Shown here piece after piece: positions 6,019 to 11,376 of a stretch of 15,936 bases of DNA. This stretch comes from Patescibacteria group bacterium. GTDB taxonomy: Bacteria; Patescibacteriota; Minisyncoccia; Minisyncoccales; JAHIOY01. The translations under genes and the position numbers were made by a program. The stretch spans positions 1-15,936 of the forward strand of contig JAHIOY010000029.1 of the NCBI GenBank assembly GCA_018894495.1, in the 5' to 3' direction. The notes beneath the pieces were generated by a model, which was not told where the DNA came from, did not search any database, and worked only from the letters and a program-made list of their open reading frames with translations. How positions within the stretch are numbered: position 1 is the first letter of the stretch; every line of letters begins with the position of its first letter.

Positions 6019-6399
6019 ATGAAAAAAATTCTTTTAGCCGACGATGACCCGCTTTTAATCCAGGTCTATTCAAATAAATTAAAGTCCGCTGGTTACGAAG
6101 TAGAAGCAGCCCAAAGCGGCGAAGAGATTTTAAGAAGATTACTGGAAAGGAAATTTGACCTTGTCCTTTTAGACATTGTTTTGCCTGAAATTTCGGGCTG
6201 GGAGGTATTGGAGAAAATCAAAGAACGAAGAGTAGGGAGCAAAAATTTAGAGGACTTAAAAATCGTTATTATCTCCAATCTCGGACAAAGAAGCGAGGTG
6301 GAAAAGGGTTTAAAATTAGGCGCAGTTAAATATTTAGTCAAGTCCCATTACACTCCCAGCCAAATTGTTGAAGAGGTAAAACAGATTTTAGGGGTATGA
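6019..6399 (+). CDS. Stand-alone response regulator receiver (REC) protein
   Basis: The 126-residue protein is a single CheY-like receiver domain. The acidic Mg2+ pocket is at D8-D10, the phospho-acceptor is D52 in VLLDIVLPE, the switch S86 follows strand 4 (IIISN), and the conserved lysine K108 follows YLVK. No output domain is present. Such proteins act by protein-protein contact or as phosphorelay intermediates, and no histidine kinase is visible in the window. Its stop codon overlaps the start codon of apgM (ATGA at 6396-6399), so the two are translationally coupled. The region upstream is a palindromic repeat, which leaves the transcription start unclear. Confidence 0.92.
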   Translation: MKKILLADDDPLLIQVYSNKLKSAGYEVEAAQSGEEILRRLLERKFDLVLLDIVLPEISGWEVLEKIKERRVGSKNLEDLKIVIISNLGQRSEVEKGLKLGAVKYLVKSHYTPSQIVEEVKQILGV

Positions 6400-7625
6400 A
6401 AATTCTTTTAATTATTATAGATGGTTTGGGAGATGCCGCGGTTTCCGAATTAGGCAATAAAACTCCATTAGAAGCGGCCAAAACACCCAATTTGGATTTT
6501 TTTGCCAAAAATGGAATTTGCGGCTTAGTTGAACCGTTTAAATTTGATTGGCAGGAGGAGCCGGAATCAGATACCTGTCATTTGGCTTTATTCGGCTATG
6601 ACCCAAAAAAGCATTATTTGGGACGAGGCGTTTATGAAGCGGTCGGCATAGGAATGAAAATGAAGGAAGGAGATGTTGCTTTCAGGGTTAATTTCGCCAC
6701 CGTTGACAAGAATTTAAAAATCATTGATAGGCGGGCGGGAAGAATCAGCGGGACAGAAAAATTGGTAAAAGCATTGCAAGGGCTCGAAATAGATGAGGTA
6801 AAATTTTTCATTAAGAAGTCCTACGGCCATCGCGCCGGTTTAATTTTAAGATGTTTAACGCCAGCCGTTAAACATTTGTCGTCAAAGGTTTCAGATGGCG
6901 ATTCCCATAAAGATGGGGTGAGGGTAAAGCAAATTTTACCTTTGGACAGTTCTCCGGAAGCAAAATTTACAGCCAGGGTTTTAAATAAGTTTTTAGAAAA
7001 AGCCCATCATCTCTTGAAAAATCACTCCTTGAACAAAAAAAGAGAAAAACAGGGGCTTTTGCCGGCAAACTATCTTTTGCTGAGAGGAGCGGGACAATTT
7101 AAAAAAATTCCGAGATTTAAAGAGAAATATAATTTAAAAGCTGGATGCATTGCCGGCGGGGGACTGTATAAGGGAATAGCAAAAATTTTGGGAATGAATT
7201 TAATTAGGACTAAAGGAGCCACCGGTCTCCCTGATACAAATTTAAAAGGGAAATTTTTAACAGCAAAGAGAGCATTGAAAGAATATGATTTTGTTTTTCT
7301 GCATATCAAAGCCGCTGATTCTTTGGCTGAAGACGGAAATTTTCTGGGAAAAAAGGACTTTATTGAACGGCTTGACAGAGACCTAAAACCTTTGCTAAAC
7401 TTAAAAAATACTTTAATAGTTGTCACTGGAGACCATTCAACCTGCTCTAATTTAAAAAAACACTGTTCAGAGCCAATTCCAATTTTGATTGCGGGGCCTG
7501 GAATAAAAGCCGATGGGGTAAAAAAATTTAGTGAAAAAAATTGTCAGAAAGGAACGTTGGGACGGCTTGAACAGTTGGATTTAATGCCGAGGATATTAGA
7601 ATTTGCAGAAAATTATAAAAAGTGA
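6396..7625 (+). CDS. apgM: Archaeal-type cofactor-independent phosphoglycerate mutase (ApgM)
   Basis: The 409-residue enzyme interconverts 3- and 2-phosphoglycerate. It belongs to the ApgM branch of the alkaline phosphatase superfamily. IIIDGLGD gives metal ligand D9, ESDTCHLALFGYDP gives the phospho-serine S58, GRGVYEAVGIG and RVNFATV and RRAGRISGTE are ApgM blocks, and VTGDHST gives D346 and H347, with H356 downstream. The motif that normally reads D-x-x-G-H-D for the first Mn site appears as D308-S-L-A-E312-D, so a usual His ligand is Glu. The gene overlaps the response regulator by 4 nt and ends in TGA, which confirms UGA as a stop in this genome. Eno upstream and gap downstream catalyse adjacent or nearby steps. 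Confidence 0.92.
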   Translation: MKILLIIIDGLGDAAVSELGNKTPLEAAKTPNLDFFAKNGICGLVEPFKFDWQEEPESDTCHLALFGYDPKKHYLGRGVYEAVGIGMKMKEGDVAFRVNFATVDKNLKIIDRRAGRISGTEKLVKALQGLEIDEVKFFIKKSYGHRAGLILRCLTPAVKHLSSKVSDGDSHKDGVRVKQILPLDSSPEAKFTARVLNKFLEKAHHLLKNHSLNKKREKQGLLPANYLLLRGAGQFKKIPRFKEKYNLKAGCIAGGGLYKGIAKILGMNLIRTKGATGLPDTNLKGKFLTAKRALKEYDFVFLHIKAADSLAEDGNFLGKKDFIERLDRDLKPLLNLKNTLIVVTGDHSTCSNLKKHCSEPIPILIAGPGIKADGVKKFSEKNCQKGTLGRLEQLDLMPRILEFAENYKK

Positions 7626-7631
7626 TATACT
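7603..7631 (+). promoter_or_regulatory. Promoter for the thiol protein / glutaredoxin / gap transcript
   Basis: TTGCAG (7603-7608) is separated by 17 nt from TATACT (7626-7631), a good sigma70-type match located across the end of apgM. A start near 7638 would give a leader of about 18 nt before ATG 7656. No ribosome binding site is seen. Confidence 0.5.
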
Positions 7632-7655
7632 TTTACATAAAAATAAATTTTCACT

Positions 7656-8645
7656 ATGAAAACAATTGTCAAAAAATCAATACTAATCGTCGTTTTTGCG
7701 GTTGGGCTGTTTGCTGCTGGAACCATATTTTATGCAAGTAAAAGCCCCTGTTTCCGCTCAGCGGAAAAAAAAGTTGGGATTTTATCTTCTCAACAGGCAG
7801 CCGAAAAAGCAATGAATTATATCAATCAGAATCTGCTGCAAAAAGGCGTGACCGCTTCTTTAGGAGATGTAGTGGAAGAGAACGGATTATACAAATTCCA
7901 TCTGAAGATGGGGGAGAGGGAGTTTGCTTCCTATGTAACAAAAGATGGCAAGATTTTATTCCCCGAAGAAGGCATTAATTTAGAATCTGCTCCGGCCCCT
8001 GCTCAAGGAGAAGAAACAGACATTTCAAAGAGCGATAAGCCCGATGTTAAACTTTTTGTAATGAGTTATTGTCCGTATGGTTTACAGGCACAAAAAATGT
8101 TTTTACCCGTTTATAATTTATTAAAAAATAAAACAACGATGGGAGTTTATTTCGTTGATTATGCAATGCACGAGAAAAAAGAAATTGACGAAAATTTAAA
8201 TCAATATTGTATTCAGAAGAATGAAAAAGAAAAATACAGCAATTATTTAAGTTGTTTTGTCGCAAGCGGTGACTCAGAGAAATGTCTTTCCCAGGCAAAT
8301 GTAGATAAAATAAAATTATCTAGCTGTATTTCAGAAACCGATGCAAAATATAAAATTTATAGCAATTACAACGACAAAAGCACTTGGCAGAATGGCCAAT
8401 TCCCCAAGTTTGATGTTAACACAGACCTCAATACCCAATACGGCGTTCAGGGTTCGCCAACTATAGTTATAAATGATAAAATTGTGAATATAAGTCCGCG
8501 CTCTTCGGAAAAATTCAAGGAAGTAGTTTGTGGGGCATTCAATTTTCAGCCAGAAGAATGTTCTCAAACTCTTTCTAATGACGCTACTTCCGTTGGTATT
8601 GGCGAAGGATCTGGTTCCTCAAGCGGCGGAGGCTGCGGGCAATAA
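7656..8645 (+). CDS. Membrane-anchored DsbA/GILT-like thiol protein
   Basis: The 329-residue protein has an N-terminal signal anchor at about 7-27. A small domain at about 44-105 follows, with a pattern (AAEKAMNYIN...YKFHLKMG...YVTKDGKILF) often placed before thioredoxin folds. A Pro/Ala-rich hinge leads to a thioredoxin-like domain from about 130. The active site is SYCPYG, with a single catalytic-position Cys (C139) and Gly142 instead of the second Cys. A likely cis-proline is in GSPTI (S267-P268). The helical insert H172...E180N...Q183YC185 with paired cysteines recalls the GILT thiol reductase signature. Further cysteines are at 200, 210, 224, 292 and 302. The Gly/Ser tail ends GGGCGQ. 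It acts outside the cytoplasmic membrane. Whether it reduces, isomerises or oxidises disulfides cannot be told. It leads a transcript with a glutaredoxin 11 nt downstream. Confidence 0.8.
   Translation: MKTIVKKSILIVVFAVGLFAAGTIFYASKSPCFRSAEKKVGILSSQQAAEKAMNYINQNLLQKGVTASLGDVVEENGLYKFHLKMGEREFASYVTKDGKILFPEEGINLESAPAPAQGEETDISKSDKPDVKLFVMSYCPYGLQAQKMFLPVYNLLKNKTTMGVYFVDYAMHEKKEIDENLNQYCIQKNEKEKYSNYLSCFVASGDSEKCLSQANVDKIKLSSCISETDAKYKIYSNYNDKSTWQNGQFPKFDVNTDLNTQYGVQGSPTIVINDKIVNISPRSSEKFKEVVCGAFNFQPEECSQTLSNDATSVGIGEGSGSSSGGGCGQ
7751..7767. repeat. Short perfect palindrome in the thiol-protein gene
   Basis: TTTCCGCT (7751-7758) and AGCGGAAA (7760-7767) flank a single C. It encodes the linker just after the membrane anchor (residues about 32-37). 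It is short and could be chance, but it shares CCGC/GCGG with the other palindromes here. Confidence 0.5.
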
Positions 8646-8656
8646 AACTTAAACCT

Positions 8657-8893
8657 ATGACCGTTAAAGTTTATACCACCCCCGCTTGTCCCTACTGTTG
8701 GACTTTAAAGGAATTTTTGAGAGAGAATAAAATTGCCTTTGAGGAAATTGACGTGTCGCGAGATGAGAAAGCGGCTGAAGAAATGATAAAAAAATCGGGA
8801 CAGATGGGCGTGCCGGTAATAGAAATAGATGGGGAATTCGTGGTGGGATTTGACAAAGAGAAAATATCTAAACTTTTGAATATTAAGGACTAA
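8657..8893 (+). CDS. Glutaredoxin / NrdH-like redoxin
   Basis: This 78-residue cytoplasmic dithiol carrier has the catalytic motif CPYC at 11-14 after VYTTPA, the cis-proline loop GVPVIEIDG at 51-59, and the terminal GFD at 64-66. Length and pattern match the small glutaredoxin/NrdH group. NrdH-type proteins are reduced by thioredoxin reductase rather than by glutathione. The reductase-like gene at 3515-4429 is the obvious candidate partner in this window (inference). It lies between the thiol protein (11 nt gap) and gap (8 nt gap), so all three probably share one mRNA. Confidence 0.9.
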   Translation: MTVKVYTTPACPYCWTLKEFLRENKIAFEEIDVSRDEKAAEEMIKKSGQMGVPVIEIDGEFVVGFDKEKISKLLNIKD

Positions 8894-8901
8894 AAATTTT
8901 T

Positions 8902-9927
8902 ATGACAATAAAAGTGGCTATAAATGGTTTTGGCCGAATAGGCCGCTCGGTGTTTAGAAGAATTTTAAATAATCATCTCAATTTGGAGGTAGCAGCAATT
9001 AACGATTTGAGTGAACCGAAAATCCTCGCCCATCTTTTGAGATACGATTCAATTTACGGAATTTACAAAAAAACAGTCAAATTTAGTGAAAAAGAATTAT
9101 TGGTTGATGGAGTCAAAAATGGCAAAAAGGTTTTGCTCTTTGCCGAAACCGACCCTTCAAAATTGCCTTGGAAAAAATTGGGCATTGACATTGTTTTGGA
9201 ATGCACCGGTCGTTTTACCGACTATGAAAGCGCAAAAAAACATTTAGAAGCCGGAGCAAAAAAAGTAATTATTTCCGCTCCTAGTAAAGACGGAGAGAAA
9301 ATTCCGTCTTTTATTCTAGGCGTGAATGCGTTGGGGTTCAACCCCAACAGGTGCGATATTGTAGATATGGGTTCTTGCACCACCAATTGTTTGTCTCCGG
9401 TAGCCAAGGTCTTAAACGATAATTTTGGAATTGTCAAAGGGTTTATGAGCACAATTCACTCCTACACTAACGACCAAAAAATTTTGGATTCGCCGCATAA
9501 GGACTTAAGAAGAGCCAGAGCAGCGGCCTTAAATATTATTCCGACAACAACCGGAGCCGCTAAAGCAATTGGCAAGGTCATTCCGGAATTGAAAGGGAAA
9601 TTGAATGGAATTGCTTTTCGCGTTCCAACGGCAACCGTTTCGGTTTTAGACCTAATTTGCCAAGTTGAGAAAAAAACGAGCGCGGAAGAAGTAAATTACA
9701 CTTTTAAAAAAGCTTCCAGCAAAAAGGACTTAAAAGGAATTTTGGGAATAGAGGACGCGCTTTTGGTTTCTTCCGACTATATTGGAAATTCTTTTTCAGC
9801 AGTGGTAGATGCCGGACTGACAATGGTTCTGGATAATCTGGTAAAAGTTGTCGCTTGGTATGACAATGAGTGGGCCTACGCCTGCCGGCTTGCCGAATTC
9901 GCGGAATATATAGGTAAAAAACTCTAA
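8902..9927 (+). CDS. gap: Glyceraldehyde-3-phosphate dehydrogenase, type I
   Basis: The enzyme oxidises glyceraldehyde 3-phosphate to 1,3-bisphosphoglycerate with NAD(P)+. Length is 341 residues, slightly above the usual 330-337. The dinucleotide motif NGFGRIG is at 8-14. D35 at the end of strand 2 favours NAD. Catalytic C159 sits in SCTTNC and H186 in TIHSYTNDQ. The usual SNASCTTN reads DMGSCTTN. The substrate-site blocks RRARAAALNIIPTTTGAAKA and WYDNEWAYACR are normal. A 19-bp palindrome encodes residues about 143-149. The gene lies 8 nt after the glutaredoxin. No pgk is adjacent. An orphan, diverged copy of the last 28 codons lies 0.7 kb downstream, beyond the toxin-antitoxin pair. Confidence 0.96.
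   Translation: MTIKVAINGFGRIGRSVFRRILNNHLNLEVAAINDLSEPKILAHLLRYDSIYGIYKKTVKFSEKELLVDGVKNGKKVLLFAETDPSKLPWKKLGIDIVLECTGRFTDYESAKKHLEAGAKKVIISAPSKDGEKIPSFILGVNALGFNPNRCDIVDMGSCTTNCLSPVAKVLNDNFGIVKGFMSTIHSYTNDQKILDSPHKDLRRARAAALNIIPTTTGAAKAIGKVIPELKGKLNGIAFRVPTATVSVLDLICQVEKKTSAEEVNYTFKKASSKKDLKGILGIEDALLVSSDYIGNSFSAVVDAGLTMVLDNLVKVVAWYDNEWAYACRLAEFAEYIGKKL
9330..9348. repeat. Palindrome inside gap
   Basis: GTTGGGGTT (9330-9338) and AACCCCAAC (9340-9348) pair perfectly around one C. It encodes ALGFNPN just before the active-site segment. Family length at this point varies by only a few residues, so any insertion is small. Confidence 0.55.
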
Positions 9928-9954
9928 TTTTAAAATAAAGTAAAAATAGAAATT

Positions 9955-10248
9955 ATGTTAGCAATAAAAGATATTAAAAAAATATTAGAAAAGAATAGAA
10001 AATTATTGGAGGAAAAATATAAAATAAAAAAAATTGGAGTTTTCGGTTCTTTTATTCGGAAAGAAGCCAATAAAAAAAGCGATATAGATATTTTGGTGGA
10101 TTTTTTTGAAACGCCAGATTTGTTTGAATTTATTGAGTTGGAAAATTTTTTAAGAAAATTATTAAAAATCAAAGTGGATTTGGCGACTAAAGAAGCTTTA
10201 AAACCTTTAATTAAGAAAGAAATTTTGAGAGAAACCATTTATATTTAG
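9955..10248 (+). CDS. MNT-domain nucleotidyltransferase antitoxin (MntA-like)
   Basis: This 97-residue protein is a minimal nucleotidyltransferase. The motif GVFGSFIRKEANKKSDIDI gives G31-S32 and the metal pair D43/D45, and a third acidic residue D75 lies in VDLA. In characterised HepT/MntA systems the MNT partner AMPylates a tyrosine of the HEPN toxin and silences it. The HEPN gene follows 10 nt later. Base composition is much more AT-rich than in gap or acs, which suggests separate acquisition. The start codon ATG 9955 follows gap by 27 nt, with no ribosome binding site. Confidence 0.92.
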   Translation: MLAIKDIKKILEKNRKLLEEKYKIKKIGVFGSFIRKEANKKSDIDILVDFFETPDLFEFIELENFLRKLLKIKVDLATKEALKPLIKKEILRETIYI

Positions 10249-10258
10249 ATTATGTGCA

Positions 10259-10600
10259 ATGGCAAAAAGAAGTGATGAACTTTATCTGAGAGATATTTTT
10301 GATTCAATTGTAAAGATTGAAAAATATCTACAAAATTTAAATTACGATGAGTTTTCAGAAAACTTAATGATAGTTGATGCTGTAGTAAGAAATTTGGAAA
10401 TTATTGGCGAGGCCGCTAAAAATTTATCAAAAGAAATAAAAATTTTACATCCTGAAATTCCATGGAAAGAAATGGCAGGAATGAGAAATAAAGTTATTCA
10501 CGAATATTTTGGAGTGAATCTGAAAATAGTTTGGAAAACTATAAAAGAACGTTTGCCAGAATTAAAAACAAAAATTGAAGAAATTTTTAAAAATATTTAA
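10259..10600 (+). CDS. HEPN-domain RNase toxin (HepT-like)
   Basis: This 113-residue all-helical protein belongs to the HepT/DUF86 group. The RNase motif RNKVIHEY gives R76-x4-H81-x-Y83. In the family R and H form the active site of the dimer and the Tyr is the AMPylation target of MntA. All three are intact, so the toxin is predicted to be functional. The upstream block DAVVRNLEIIGEAAKNLS is typical of the group. It pairs with the MNT gene just upstream. An ATG at 10252 in another frame is blocked by an early stop, so ATG 10259 is the start. The stop codon TAA 10598-10600 abuts, in the same frame, the gap relic that follows. Confidence 0.93.
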   Translation: MAKRSDELYLRDIFDSIVKIEKYLQNLNYDEFSENLMIVDAVVRNLEIIGEAAKNLSKEIKILHPEIPWKEMAGMRNKVIHEYFGVNLKIVWKTIKERLPELKTKIEEIFKNI

Positions 10601-10687
10601 ACCGCAGTTATCGCCTGCTCTGACAACGAATGGGCTTACGGCTGCCGCTTAGCCGAGTTTGCCGAATTTATCGGAAAGAAAATATAA
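10601..10687 (+). pseudogene. Orphan 3' fragment of a second gap gene
   Basis: Read in frame from 10601, the segment encodes 28 residues and a stop: TAVIACSDNEWAYGCRLAEF then AEFIGKKI. It aligns without gaps to residues 314-341 of the GAPDH at 8902-9927, with 20 of 28 residues and 62 of 87 bases identical by hand count. Most nucleotide differences are synonymous or conservative, so the fragment comes from a formerly functional, diverged gap gene and is not a recent duplicate. It begins at the base after the HepT stop codon. There is no start codon or upstream portion. The active-site-side residues WY are changed to CS. Confidence 0.93.
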
Positions 10688-10706
10688 TGAATATATAATG
10701 AATATA
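10683..10706 (+). promoter_or_regulatory. 11-bp tandem duplication carrying two TATAAT boxes
   Basis: TAATGAATATA is repeated exactly at 10685-10695 and 10696-10706. Together with the preceding bases, this creates TATAAT at 10683-10688 and again at 10694-10699, 11 bp apart (about one helical turn). Either could be a -10 box for the gene at 10716. No good -35 box was found at 16-18 bp; TTTGCC at 10658-10663 is 19 nt from the first box. Confidence 0.35.
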
Positions 10707-10715
10707 TAGTGGCTT

Positions 10716-11372
10716 ATGAGACAGGAATCATTAGTAAAAATAATTTTAGCGGTTTTGATTTTGGTGAGCGTCGGCGCGGTGATCGGTGTAGCGAGTTATT
10801 TAATATTAAACAAATCCAAAATTTATCCTCCGGTAAAGGAAAAAGTAACTATTACCACTGATAAAACAGAATATACGCGGCAGGACAAGATAAAAATAAA
10901 AATAGAAAATAAATTTAGGAAAAATATTTGTTTTTCTTCTTGTTCCCCTTTTTCACTACAAGAGAAAAAAGAAAAAGAATGGGAATCTTATCCGCATGAG
11001 GAGTGTAAAGATGAAAATCGGGCCGAGAACTGTTTCAAATCGGGTTTAAAGGCATTTGAGATTGATTTATCCTTGACAAAACAAGGTTTAAATAGAATTG
11101 CCATTCCAGTCTGCATTGATTGTAAAGAGGGCGATGAGTTTAAAGAAGGTAAAAGGTTTTACTCAAACGAATTCACGATTAAGGGAAAAACAGCAGTTGA
11201 TCCGAGATGCAGTCAAATAGTTAAAGGAATCGATAGGTGTATAAGAGACTCTTTTGCCTATCAAGTTAGTTTAAGCAACGGAAAATGTGAAAAAGTAGAA
11301 TATGTGGGATGTTCGTTTGAGGGAGGTTTCAGCACCATGGAAGAATGCCAAAAAGTTTGCGAGAAAAAGTAA
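10716..11372 (+). CDS. Membrane-anchored protein with C-terminal Kunitz/BPTI-type domain
   Basis: The 218-residue protein has a signal anchor at about 7-31, then an Ig-like beta region at about 43-157 (VTITTDKTEYTRQDKIKIKIEN at its start, FYSNEFTIKG at its end) with six cysteines (72, 76, 97, 106, 133, 136). Residues 165-215 match a Kunitz domain: cysteines 165, 175, 191, 199, 211 and 215 have spacings 10-16-8-12-4, against 9-16-8-13-4 in BPTI. NGKC, EYVGC and MEECQKVC correspond to the conserved Kunitz blocks. The residue after the second Cys, the P1 position in inhibitors, is I176, so trypsin inhibition is not expected. All twelve cysteines lie outside the membrane. Protease inhibition or adhesion is an inference. 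The gene sits between the toxin-antitoxin module and acs. Confidence 0.82.
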   Translation: MRQESLVKIILAVLILVSVGAVIGVASYLILNKSKIYPPVKEKVTITTDKTEYTRQDKIKIKIENKFRKNICFSSCSPFSLQEKKEKEWESYPHEECKDENRAENCFKSGLKAFEIDLSLTKQGLNRIAIPVCIDCKEGDEFKEGKRFYSNEFTIKGKTAVDPRCSQIVKGIDRCIRDSFAYQVSLSNGKCEKVEYVGCSFEGGFSTMEECQKVCEKK

Positions 11373-11376
11373 AATT

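Noticed and set aside
7623..7625. UGA recoded as glycine, as in some candidate phyla
   Set aside because: TGA ends apgM at the expected position and also ends the response regulator, so it acts as a normal stop.
9930..10238. Antisense frame of 102 residues opposite the MntA gene
   Set aside because: It is a shadow of an AT-rich gene. The sense strand carries the complete nucleotidyltransferase motif.
11302..11376. Longer acs start at ATG 11302
   Set aside because: It would overlap the Kunitz-domain coding region by 71 nt and add 25 residues read from its cysteine-rich end. ATG 11377 gives a normal ACS N-terminus 4 nt after the previous stop.
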